Shown here: positions 57,815 through 64,000 of the stretch, piece by piece | How positions within the stretch are numbered: the first letter of the stretch is position 1 | Layout of the letters: each line of letters starts with the position of its first letter | From: an uncultured Dehalococcoidia bacterium | GTDB taxonomy: Bacteria; Chloroflexota; Dehalococcoidia; Lucifugimonadales; UBA3495 | Assembly (NCBI GenBank): GCA_951812625.1 | Contig: CATOSP010000001.1 | Coordinates: 388,065-452,064 of the forward strand | DNA length: 64,000 nt | Reading direction: 5' to 3' | Notes under the pieces: generated by a model | What the model saw: the letters and a program-made list of their open reading frames with translations, nothing else | Databases searched by the model: none | What the model was told of the DNA's origin: nothing | Position numbers and translations under genes: made by a program

Positions 57815-58081
57815 ATGGCGGTAGATATCCGAGAAGCGGATCCTCCACGGCCGCTCCGGCCCCGCACCGGGCATGAGGCGGCGTTCTCAGCCGATACCCG
57901 CCTGGGGCGGCTGGAAGGGCAGATGGACATCATGGTCCAGGCACTGCAAGACCTGCGGCTGGAAGTCCGGGCGGTCAACACGCGGATTGACCGGATGTTC
58001 ATAGCAACCTGGGCCATTGGCGGCGGGATAATCGCCACTCTCATTGGCCTGACAGTAACCCTGATAGTCCGGGGCGGTTAG
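57815..58081 (+). CDS. Small tail-anchored coiled-coil protein; N terminus from a family A repeat
   Basis: The product is 88 residues. Residues 8-28 (ADPPRPLRPRTGHEAAFSAD) are the translation of family A copy A11; then a helix TRLGRLEGQMDIMVQALQDL, RLEVRAVNTRIDRMF leads to one membrane segment WAIGGGIIATLIGLTVTLIV at the end. Two similar small proteins (61766, 63316) occur in this gene run. No ribosome site precedes the ATG at 57815; ATG 57924 or 57930 would skip the repeat but also the start of the helix. Confidence 0.6.
   Translation: MAVDIREADPPRPLRPRTGHEAAFSADTRLGRLEGQMDIMVQALQDLRLEVRAVNTRIDRMFIATWAIGGGIIATLIGLTVTLIVRGG
57837..57890 (+). repeat. Family A repeat, copy A11
   Basis: GCGGATCCTCCACGGCCGCT to GGGCATGAGGCGGCGTTCTCAG, inside the start of the 57815 frame. 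Confidence 0.85.
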
Positions 58082-58125
58082 GCGTAACCAATCTCCAGGG
58101 CATTTAGCATTTAAGGAAGTGCAGC

Positions 58126-58554
58126 ATGGCAGACCAAGTTTACTGGGATGACGTGACCGACGAGATGGAAATCCCTCAGATGGTCAAGAATCCGACGACG
58201 CAGCAACTGGTGAAGTATGCCGGGGCGTCCGGCGACTATTACCAGATTCACTACGATACAGAGTTCGCCAAGGGCAATAACCTGCCCGGCGTGATCCTGC
58301 ACGGCGCGCTGAAGAACGCCTTCCTGGGCCAGTACATGACGGACTGGATGGGGCCGCTGGGCAACCTGAAGCGGCTGGCCTGCCAGTACCGGGGCATGGA
58401 TGAGCCGGGCCGCCCCATTTACGCCAAGGGCACGGTAATCCGCAAGTACGAGCAGGATGGGCAGCACCTGGTGGACTGCAACATCTGGCTGGAGAACGAC
58501 GAGGGCCAGCGGACCACTCCAGGGGAGGCAACGGTGGCGCTGCCGAAGCGGTAG
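58126..58554 (+). CDS. MaoC-like dehydratase, catalytic-type partner
   Basis: The 142-residue hot-dog protein has LVKYAGASGDYYQIHYDTEF (aspartate and histidine of the hydratase-2 motif) and GVILHGALKNAFLG. With the 57308 product it probably forms a heteromeric enoyl-CoA hydratase. AAGGAAG precedes the ATG. The last 48 bases of the gene (stop included) and four more recur at 59104-59155, with the aspartic protease gene between. Confidence 0.88.
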   Translation: MADQVYWDDVTDEMEIPQMVKNPTTQQLVKYAGASGDYYQIHYDTEFAKGNNLPGVILHGALKNAFLGQYMTDWMGPLGNLKRLACQYRGMDEPGRPIYAKGTVIRKYEQDGQHLVDCNIWLENDEGQRTTPGEATVALPKR

Positions 58555-58558
58555 CGGC
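58507..58558 (+). repeat. 52-bp direct repeat, left copy (3' end of the MaoC gene)
   Basis: Matches 59104-59155 with one difference (A versus G at the seventh base). It runs through the stop TAG and four bases beyond. Confidence 0.93.
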
Positions 58559-58694
58559 TGAGGTTACAACCTTGTTCTAACCGGTATCACATGGCGACCC
58601 GGCGCGATTGCGCGAGGGATGCCCATGGTCTTGACAGGATTTGAGGCTTGCCGACTGGACCAGCACATCTCCCAACAAGAAGAGGGGCGAAGAA

Positions 58695-59093
58695 ATGGGG
58701 GCAACACAGGTAACCGTCACGATCAGGAACCCGGCAGAGCCGGACCGGACCTGGGAAGGGCTGTTCCTGGTTGATACCGGGGCTACCGACTGCCTGGTCC
58801 CCAGACCCTACCTGGAAGCCATGGGCCTGGAACCCAAGGGCCACAGGACCTACGAGTTGACCGACGGCAGCGAGATACGGCTGGATACCACCACCGCAGA
58901 CATCGAGTTCATGGGCGAAGTAACCGCCGGCAGCATTATCTTCGGCGAACCCGGTACAGAACCCCTGTTGGGAGTGACTGCTTTGGAGTCCGCCGGTATT
59001 GAGGTAGACCCGACCAACCAGAGACTGAAGAAGCTGCCGTCAGTACGGCTCAAGAGATTGAGACCAAGCCGCCGTGAGGAAACCAACCCATAA
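58695..59093 (+). CDS. Clan AA aspartic protease, copy 4 (diverged)
   Basis: The 132-residue single-lobe protease has LFLVDTGATDCLVPRPYLEA (active site DTGA), LTDGSEIRLDTTTADIEFMG as flap, and IIFGEPGTEPLLGVTALESA followed by VDPTNQRLKKLPS. It is more distant from the three other copies (DTGA rather than DTGS). GAGGGG seven bases before 58695 sets the start, although the frame opens at 58641. It is bracketed by the 52-bp repeats of the MaoC 3' end. Confidence 0.85.
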   Translation: MGATQVTVTIRNPAEPDRTWEGLFLVDTGATDCLVPRPYLEAMGLEPKGHRTYELTDGSEIRLDTTTADIEFMGEVTAGSIIFGEPGTEPLLGVTALESAGIEVDPTNQRLKKLPSVRLKRLRPSRREETNP

Positions 59094-59103
59094 CTGGCCT
59101 GAA

Positions 59104-59155
59104 CAGCGGGCCACTCCAGGGGAGGCAACGGTGGCGCTGCCGAAGCGGTAGCGGC
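59104..59155 (+). repeat. 52-bp direct repeat, right copy (MaoC 3' end alone)
   Basis: The second copy of the MaoC gene end, 597 bases downstream of the first, not preceded by the rest of the gene. Confidence 0.93.
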
Positions 59156-59279
59156 GAGTTTAATCGCGGACAGGATGTATCACAGCAGATAACCGGCACT
59201 GCCCCAGTGCTGGCGCGCAGTTGCACCGGGGCAGATTGGTCGCGGAAATCCTATCCGGTATCCGGGATGGAGGTTTCTG

Positions 59280-59519
59280 ATGATAAGCGGGTTAATGCTC
59301 GTCCTGTTCGAGTTCGCGGCGGGGGTGTTCGAGGGACTTATTCCGGCCAGCGTTCCGGTTACAGGAACGGCGGCAGGCGGCGGACGGCAGCCGCTGACCT
59401 GGTGGCAGACTTTCTGGGCGGTATTCTGTGCAATTATTGCCGCCGCGATAGTCATGACCGTCGGGTCTCTGATCCTCTTCGGAGTTGTATTTGCGGCACT
59501 TTTGGACGAATTGATGTGA
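59280..59519 (+). CDS. Small two-helix membrane protein
   Basis: The 79-residue product has helices at 3-20 (SGLMLVLFEFAAGVFEGL) and 44-72 (FWAVFCAIIAAAIVMTVGSL), separated by a loop rich in G, T and P. GGAGG eight bases before the ATG supports expression. Not recognised. It lies between the protease cassette and two SDR genes. Confidence 0.6.
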   Translation: MISGLMLVLFEFAAGVFEGLIPASVPVTGTAAGGGRQPLTWWQTFWAVFCAIIAAAIVMTVGSLILFGVVFAALLDELM

Positions 59520-59538
59520 GATAGGGGGTTTCACATCG

Positions 59539-59600
59539 AGGGACGGATCCCAAGCGCACTTGCCGGCCGTCACGCCGGCATGGTGCAACGTTCTAAGCAG
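59539..59600 (+). repeat. Family A repeat variant, copy A12
   Basis: GAGGGACGGATCCCAAGCGC, ACTTGCCGGCCGTCACGCCG and ACGTTCTAAG. The internal CGCCGG hairpin differs from the CTCCGG core of other copies. Copy A13 repeats it 178 bases on. Confidence 0.7.
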
Positions 59601-59716
59601 GAATCGCACCACCGCTTCGTATCCAAGACATCTTGAATGGATGAGAGCAACTTTCCCGCCGCCTTCCAGGGTTGGGAGGCGGCGGGATGTGCGTAAGACC
59701 ATGTTGCAGGGGCAAT

Positions 59717-59779
59717 TGAGGGACGGACCCCAAGCGCACTTGCCGAGCGGCACGCCGGCACAGGGCGATATTCTCAGAG
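59717..59779 (+). repeat. Family A repeat variant, copy A13, before the SDR gene
   Basis: GAGGGACGGACCCCAAGCGC to GGGCGATATTCTCAG, ending directly before the GGGAGG of the SDR gene at 59789. Confidence 0.75.
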
Positions 59780-59788
59780 GGAGGCCTT

Positions 59789-60706
59789 ATGGTTGATACA
59801 TTGGCTGGCAAGGTTGCCATAGTTACCGGGTCGGGCCGCGGCATCGGGCGCGGCGTGGCGATGATGATGGCCGAGGAAGGGGCCAAGGTCGTGGTTGTTG
59901 ATCCAGGCGTGAACGTTGACGGGTCCGGCTTCGACCAGTCCGTGGCGGATTTGGTCACCAACGAGATCAAGGACGCTGGCGGGGAAGCCGTGGCCTGCAC
60001 AGAGTCGGTGGCCACCATGACCGGCGGCGAGAGAATCGTGCAGACCGCGATGGACAACTTTGGGCGGCTGGACATCGTTGTTACCTGCGCGGGCATCCTG
60101 CGGGACCGCATGGTGTTCAACATGACCGAGCAGGAATGGGACGACGTTATCGCCGTTCACCTGAAGGGCACCTTCACGGTGGTCAAGCACGCCTGCATCC
60201 TGTTCCGGCAGCAGCGTTCGGGGCGGGTCATAACCTTCAGTTCGCAGTCGGGGCTGGTAGGGAACTCCGGGCAGGCCAACTACGGCGCGGCCAAGTCGGG
60301 CATTGCCGGGTTCACGAAGGTGGTGGCCAAGGACATGGGCCGCTACGGGGCCACGGCGAATTCCATCGCGCCCAGAGCGCAGACGCGGATGATCGGCTCG
60401 ATACCCGACAGCGCCTCCGAGATACGCGCCCGCAGCGGCGTCGCCTCCCTGGGCGACGGCGAGCACCTGGAGCCGGACGGCATTGCTCCCTTCGTCTGCT
60501 ACCTGTCCAGCGACTGGGCCTCCAACGTGAACGGCCAGACCTTCCTGGTGTTCGGGAACACGGTGTCGCTGATGTCCCAGCCCAGGCCCAGCAACGCCAT
60601 CTACAACTCCGGCGGACACTGGAGCATGGAAGAACTCGCGCCGCAGGCCAGGGGCCCACTGACCAGCGGGATCTACAATCCCGCTCCGGCAGCGCAGCCT
60701 CAATAG
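59789..60706 (+). CDS. Short-chain dehydrogenase/reductase with C-terminal extension
   Basis: The 305-residue SDR is complete: KVAIVTGSGRGIGRGVAMMM (TGxxxGIG), VVTCAGILRDRMVFNM, VITFSSQSGLVGNSGQANYG with serine, and YGAAK (tyrosine and lysine). Beyond the usual 250 residues it carries about 50 more (MEELAPQARGPLTSGIYNPA), as in multifunctional-enzyme-type hydroxyacyl-CoA dehydrogenases. A tandem paralog follows 98 bases later. GGGAGG precedes the ATG. Substrate probably a CoA thioester, by analogy. Confidence 0.9.
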   Translation: MVDTLAGKVAIVTGSGRGIGRGVAMMMAEEGAKVVVVDPGVNVDGSGFDQSVADLVTNEIKDAGGEAVACTESVATMTGGERIVQTAMDNFGRLDIVVTCAGILRDRMVFNMTEQEWDDVIAVHLKGTFTVVKHACILFRQQRSGRVITFSSQSGLVGNSGQANYGAAKSGIAGFTKVVAKDMGRYGATANSIAPRAQTRMIGSIPDSASEIRARSGVASLGDGEHLEPDGIAPFVCYLSSDWASNVNGQTFLVFGNTVSLMSQPRPSNAIYNSGGHWSMEELAPQARGPLTSGIYNPAPAAQPQ

Positions 60707-60804
60707 GCGGTTGGCGCTTGGCGGCGGCGGCCAGTCATTGACGCTGCCTCGTAATAACCAACCGCTGTGGATAACAACTGAACGTAGAGAAAGGAAGGTC
60801 CCGG

Positions 60805-61731
60805 ATGGCCAACCTGTTGGAAGATAAAGTAGCGATCATTACCGGATCGGGCCGGGGCATCGGCGCTGGCATTGCCAAGCTGATGGCCGAGGAAGGCGCG
60901 AAGGTAGTGGTGGTAGACCCAGGCGTGAACGTCGACGGCACCGGCGTGGACTATTCCCTGGCTGAGGCCGTGGTCTCGGAGATCAAGGAGGCCGGCGGGG
61001 AAGCCGTGGCCAGCACGGAGTCGGTGGTCACAATGGACGGCGGGGAGAGGATCGTCCAGACCGCAGTGGACAACTTCGGGAAGCTGGACATCGTGGTTAC
61101 ATGCGCCGGCATCCTCAGAGACCGGATGATATTCAACATGACGGAAGAGGAGTGGGACGACGTCATCGCCGTTCACCTGAGGGGAACGTTCACCGTGGTC
61201 AAGAACGCCTGCATCCTCTACCGGCAGCAGCGTTCGGGCCGGGTCGTGACCTTCACGTCCACGTCGGGACTGTACGGCAACTCCGGGCAGGCCAACTACG
61301 GCGCGGCCAAGGACGGCATTGCGGGCTTCACCCGGGTGGTGGCCAGGGACATGGGCCGCTACGGCGTGACCGCCAACTCCATATCCCCCGGCGCGGCCAC
61401 CCGCATGACGCAGACGGTGCCCGACGAGGCGCGCAACCTGCGTGCGGCAAGGGGCATAGGCGGCGCAAGCACCTCCGCTCCGAGGCTGCACGGCGAGGGC
61501 GAGGACATTGCCCCCTTCGTTACATGGCTGGCCTCCGACGAGTCTGCGCACGTCAACGGCCGAGTCTTCCACGTGACCGAGGGACTGGTGAGCCTGCTGA
61601 ATGAGCCAGAGCCGGTGCGGACGATCCAGAAGGAAGGCAAGTGGACGGTCGAGGAACTAGCCAGCGTGTTCCCGGCGACCATCGGGGTTGAGCTTTTCAA
61701 TCCTGCCCCGGTCCAGCCGCCCCGGGAGTAG
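60805..61731 (+). CDS. Short-chain dehydrogenase/reductase, tandem paralog
   Basis: The 308-residue product closely resembles its upstream neighbour over the whole length: KVAIITGSGRGIGAGIAKLM, VVTCAGILRDRMIFNMTEEE, TSGLYGNSGQANYGAAKDGI with an intact catalytic set. The C-terminal extension WTVEELASVFPATIGVELFN is kept. Differences concentrate in the substrate loop around residues 205-225, suggesting different substrates. AAGGAAGG precedes the ATG. Confidence 0.9.
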   Translation: MANLLEDKVAIITGSGRGIGAGIAKLMAEEGAKVVVVDPGVNVDGTGVDYSLAEAVVSEIKEAGGEAVASTESVVTMDGGERIVQTAVDNFGKLDIVVTCAGILRDRMIFNMTEEEWDDVIAVHLRGTFTVVKNACILYRQQRSGRVVTFTSTSGLYGNSGQANYGAAKDGIAGFTRVVARDMGRYGVTANSISPGAATRMTQTVPDEARNLRAARGIGGASTSAPRLHGEGEDIAPFVTWLASDESAHVNGRVFHVTEGLVSLLNEPEPVRTIQKEGKWTVEELASVFPATIGVELFNPAPVQPPRE

Positions 61732-61765
61732 TTCCACACGACTCCTTCAGCGATGGGAGGCTGAC

Positions 61766-62053
61766 ATGACCACCGAGGCAACGGGGTCTTCCCAGCAACC
61801 CCAGGCACCGGTGATGGAGGTTGCCGAAGTCCACCAGATGTTGGGTCGACTGGAAGCGGGTCAGGCTCATCTGGACGCAGGTCAGGCCCAACTACGGGAA
61901 CAGGTCAATCGTCTGGAGGACCGTACCGAGCAGCGGTTCGGCCAGATTGAACAACGGCTCTTCCAACTGCTTATTGCGATCGTCGGGTTCAGCGTTGCGA
62001 TACTCGTAACCCTGGTGGCGCTTATCTTGAGGCTGACGTTCGCGGGAGGATAA
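61766..62053 (+). CDS. Small tail-anchored coiled-coil protein
   Basis: The 95-residue product has a low-complexity start (TTEATGSSQQPQAPVMEV), a helical repeat LGRLEAGQAHLDAGQAQLRE, QVNRLEDRTEQRFGQIEQRL, and one C-terminal membrane segment LLIAIVGFSVAILVTLVALI. GGGAGG five bases before ATG 61766 sets the start. It shares its design with the 57815 and 63316 products (LGRLE or IGRLE word, helix, C-terminal membrane segment). Function unknown. Confidence 0.65.
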   Translation: MTTEATGSSQQPQAPVMEVAEVHQMLGRLEAGQAHLDAGQAQLREQVNRLEDRTEQRFGQIEQRLFQLLIAIVGFSVAILVTLVALILRLTFAGG

Positions 62054-62127
62054 CGCCGTCAAATTCGCCCGTCTCAAGCAGAAGGCCGACGGGTGATTCC
62101 GGGAATTCTAATTGGGGGGCCAGAGCC

Positions 62128-63294
62128 ATGATTACGAGCTTTTCCGCTTCTTATGCAGGCCATGTGGTCGATGACAACCTGGGGTTCGAGGGCGACCTGG
62201 CCAACGACCGTTGGTACTCCAATGACCGGCTGGCCGAGGCTTTCGACTGGGCGCTGGACATTGCGCAGCACCTGGACCGGCTGGGGTACGACGAGTTCTG
62301 GATGGCGGAGCACCACTTCCAGCCCGAGGGCTACGAGTGCATCCCGAACCTGTTGATGCTGAGCCTCTACCTGGCGACCCAGACCAAGCGTCTCAAGTAC
62401 GGCTGCGGGTTCAACATCGCGCCCATGTGGCACCCGCTCAGGCTGGCGGAAGACTTCGCAATGGCCGACATCCTGACCAACGGGCGGGTCATTTTCGGCG
62501 TGGGACGCGGCTATCACAGCCGGGAGGTGGAGACCTTCGGCTCCCCGATGCTGGACGGCGACGCGAACCGGGAGCTGTTCGAGGAGCAGGTGGAGGTGAT
62601 CCTGAAAGCCTTCACCGAAGAGTCGTTCTCGCACGAGGGAAAGAACTACCAGATTCCGGCGAAGGTGCCCTACCGCGGCTACGACCTGGAGAAGCTGAGC
62701 CTGGTGCCCCGGCCCAAAACCCAGCCGGTGGAGGTGTGGCAACCGCTGGTTAGCGGCAATCCGCGCGGCATCGACTTCATGGCCAAGATGGGGATCAAGC
62801 CCATCATCGCCAACAACCCGGAGCCGACCCTGGGCGAGCGGATGAAGCTGTACCAGGAGGCGTCCAAGAACCATGGACGGGACCTGAAGATGGGGGAGGA
62901 CGTGGCCGTCGGATACCGGTTCTTCATCGCGGAGAGCCAAGAGAAGGCGATGGAGCTGTCCCGCCCCTACTTCGAGGAGGCGATGAAGTTCGCGGCCCCG
63001 CTGGGGCTGATGCGGATGTCGCCGGAGCAGATCGATGCGGTTGCCAACCCGTCGCGGCGGCGCGGCGTGGCGCTGCCGACCCTGGAGGAGGCAGTCGAGG
63101 GCGGGACGTGGCTGTGCGGCCCTCCTGAGACCATCGTTGAGCACCTGAAGGGCGTGGAGGAGAAGTATCCCGGCGTGGAGCGGATCAACCTGGGGTCGGT
63201 CATGGGTATGCCCCGGGAGGTGTTCAAGGACCAGCTTTCCAAGTTCGCCGAGGGTGTCATGCCCGCGTTCCCGGAGGCTGTAGCCGGAAGGTAA
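62128..63294 (+). CDS. LLM-class flavin-dependent monooxygenase (bacterial luciferase-like, long form)
   Basis: The 388-residue product is longer than the F420-type members. Seen: LDRLGYDEFWMAEHHFQPEG (the EHH of luciferase-like monooxygenases), GFNIAPMWHPLRLAEDFAMA, NGRVIFGVGRGYHSREVETF, VPRPKTQPVEVWQPLVSGNP and GVERINLGSVMG. This branch uses reduced FMN and oxygen in known cases. GGGGGG upstream. It is the last large gene in the run and follows the SDR pair, so it may act on the same substrates. Confidence 0.9.
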   Translation: MITSFSASYAGHVVDDNLGFEGDLANDRWYSNDRLAEAFDWALDIAQHLDRLGYDEFWMAEHHFQPEGYECIPNLLMLSLYLATQTKRLKYGCGFNIAPMWHPLRLAEDFAMADILTNGRVIFGVGRGYHSREVETFGSPMLDGDANRELFEEQVEVILKAFTEESFSHEGKNYQIPAKVPYRGYDLEKLSLVPRPKTQPVEVWQPLVSGNPRGIDFMAKMGIKPIIANNPEPTLGERMKLYQEASKNHGRDLKMGEDVAVGYRFFIAESQEKAMELSRPYFEEAMKFAAPLGLMRMSPEQIDAVANPSRRRGVALPTLEEAVEGGTWLCGPPETIVEHLKGVEEKYPGVERINLGSVMGMPREVFKDQLSKFAEGVMPAFPEAVAGR

Positions 63295-63315
63295 CCGATA
63301 CCGGCAGAGAACGAA

Positions 63316-63561
63316 ATGACTTCCGACGCTGAGACGGAAACCCAAATCGACACCGGCACCCTATGGCGCGCAATAGGTCGGCTTGAGGGCGATACCGCCG
63401 CGCTCAAGGAAGGCCAGCGTGAAATCCAGGCCGGGATCCGAGATTTGCAAGCCGGGCTGCGGGATGTGAACCGGCGCGTAGACCGTCTTTTCTACGCGAT
63501 TCTTGCCGTTGGCGGCGCTTTGCTCGTGGCTTTCCTGGCCAACCGTTTCATTGGCGGCTGA
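63316..63561 (+). CDS. Small tail-anchored coiled-coil protein
   Basis: The 81-residue product has TLWRAIGRLEGDTAALKEGQ and REIQAGIRDLQAGLRDVNRR as helix, then VDRLFYAILAVGGALLVAFL as membrane segment. It is the third protein of this design in the last 7 kb. Its start is 21 bases after the LLM gene stop, so it is co-transcribed. The ribosome site is weak. Confidence 0.65.
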   Translation: MTSDAETETQIDTGTLWRAIGRLEGDTAALKEGQREIQAGIRDLQAGLRDVNRRVDRLFYAILAVGGALLVAFLANRFIGG

Positions 63562-63569
63562 CGAAATTC

Positions 63570-63602
63570 AAGGGCAACTTCCTCAAAATGGAAGTTGCCC
63601 TT
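63570..63602. terminator. Bidirectional terminator
   Basis: A 13-bp stem AAGGGCAACTTCC/GGAAGTTGCCCTT with a seven-base loop lies between convergent genes ending at 63561 and 63620. Confidence 0.88.
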
Positions 63603-63619
63603 CAGATTGGAGCCGCCGT

Positions 63620-63838
63620 TCAGTCCAGGAGGGGGATGCTGCCCCACTTGATGGAGTCCGCGTTGGTGACGCCGCTCTGCTCTTTGGCCAACTCCCGAAT
63701 CTGCAACAGGGTGGCGTTGACCTCCGGGGTCAGGAAGACCCAGTCCGGTTCCGGGGGAATCCAGTAGGGGGAGTTAATCCGCACCACCTGGCTTTCACTG
63801 GCGTTCAGGTAGATTCCAAACTTGGATGCCTGCTGCAT
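63620..63838 (-). CDS. Small hypothetical protein
   Basis: The 72-residue product begins MQQASKFGIYLNASESQVVR and has SPYWIPPEPDWVFLTPEVNA, then a helix TLLQIRELAKEQSGVTN. AAGGAGG precedes the ATG at good distance, so expression is likely. Soluble; not recognised. It lies 30 bases downstream of the gene that enters from the right edge. Confidence 0.65.
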   Translation of the reverse strand: MQQASKFGIYLNASESQVVRINSPYWIPPEPDWVFLTPEVNATLLQIRELAKEQSGVTNADSIKWGSIPLLD

Positions 63839-63868
63839 TGGTTTCCTCCTTGTTCTTGATTCCTGCGT

Positions 63869-64000
63869 TCAGGTTGGCGTTGCCGCTTCTTTCGCCGCTT
63901 CGTTCGCCGCTTCGTTGATGGTGCGGGCCGGGGCTGGGGATTGCGCCGCGTACACTCCCCGGTACTCCTCGGGCAGCAGCAGCGCGATTCGCTGCATCAT
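63869..64000 (-). CDS. C-terminal end (or short whole) of an unknown protein at the window edge
   Basis: At least 43 residues are visible: MMQRIALLLPEEYRGVYAAQ, SPAPARTINEAANEAAKEAA, TPT, then TGA. An ATG falls exactly on the last three bases of the window, so it is not clear whether the gene begins here or continues. The EAANEAAKEAA stretch comes from a CGCCGCTTCGTT-type repeat. Nothing more can be said. Confidence 0.4.
   Translation of the reverse strand: MMQRIALLLPEEYRGVYAAQSPAPARTINEAANEAAKEAATPT

Noticed and set aside
62074-63345. A 423-codon open frame on the minus strand
   Set aside because: Antisense shadow of the LLM monooxygenase, with typical H/L/Q-rich composition.

Overview
The window (about 62% GC by impression) looks like a chromosome segment from a free-living, aerobic, heterotrophic member of the Chloroflexota, most probably a Dehalococcoidia/SAR202-type lineage. 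This is inference: it rests on four LLM-class flavin/F420 oxidoreductases, four short-chain dehydrogenases, a crotonase, paired MaoC hydratases, an MmgE/PrpD protein, NIPSNAP/ABM-type proteins, a DUF385 deazaflavin protein, a 2-oxoacid:ferredoxin oxidoreductase and a heme A synthase. No 16S or ribosomal marker is present to prove it.

Layout. 1-4.8 kb: heme A synthase (partial), DUF385 and GYD proteins, tRNA-Phe, a double universal stress protein, an LLM oxidoreductase. 5-9 kb: two SDRs with lost catalytic residues, a crotonase, then a spondin-domain exported protein with its own promoter and terminator, followed by a decayed copy of the crotonase 3' end. 9-13 kb: three membrane proteins and a perfect 535-bp tandem duplication carrying two clan AA aspartic protease genes; then a ferredoxin-thioredoxin reductase catalytic subunit. 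13-24 kb: NIPSNAP, D-aminoacylase-type amidohydrolase, WD40 protein, mycothiol-type isomerase, a third aspartic protease, an Eco29kI-like GIY-YIG restriction nuclease with a DPPH methyltransferase, NHL protein, lipoprotein, dienelactone hydrolase, and an AAA/DUF4143 ATPase preceded by four 23-bp direct repeats. 24-30 kb: a minus-strand operon for a 2-oxoacid:ferredoxin oxidoreductase with two tiny extra genes and an acyl-CoA ligase. 30-33 kb: an RraA-family gene whose last 120 bp recur exactly 2.3 kb downstream, bracketing an AlbA_2 ATPase/regulator and a truncated nuclease. 33-42 kb: LLM oxidoreductase, HpcH/HpaI aldolase, amidohydrolase, a probable SelW-like selenoprotein with an in-frame UGA, tmk, an R3H/AAA ATPase, pdxT and pdxS. 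42-57 kb: mostly hypothetical and catabolic genes, an MFS gene split by an in-frame UGA, HicB with a frameshifted HicA, and a type II tRNA-like sequence. 57-64 kb: a plus-strand run of MaoC pair, aspartic protease, two SDRs and an LLM oxidoreductase, interleaved with small membrane proteins.

Two dispersed intergenic repeat families run through the window. Family A (about 55-65 bp, GC-rich, GGATCC at one end and GTTCTCAG at the other, 14 copies noted) often ends directly upstream of a ribosome binding site, and in three places is part of a coding sequence. Family B (10-bp phased TCCGGACA boxes plus a right-hand module) frames the aspartic proteases, the restriction-modification pair and a terminase-like gene. 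Separately, three genes (crotonase, RraA, MaoC) each have their 3' end, stop codon included, duplicated downstream around an unrelated cargo gene. That recurrent architecture is the best candidate here for an undescribed insertion mechanism.

Functionally the genes fit uptake-limited degradation of organic acids and cyclic or recalcitrant compounds: flavin oxygenases and SDRs modify substrates, acyl-CoA ligase, crotonase and MaoC hydratases process CoA thioesters, and the ferredoxin oxidoreductase handles 2-oxoacids.
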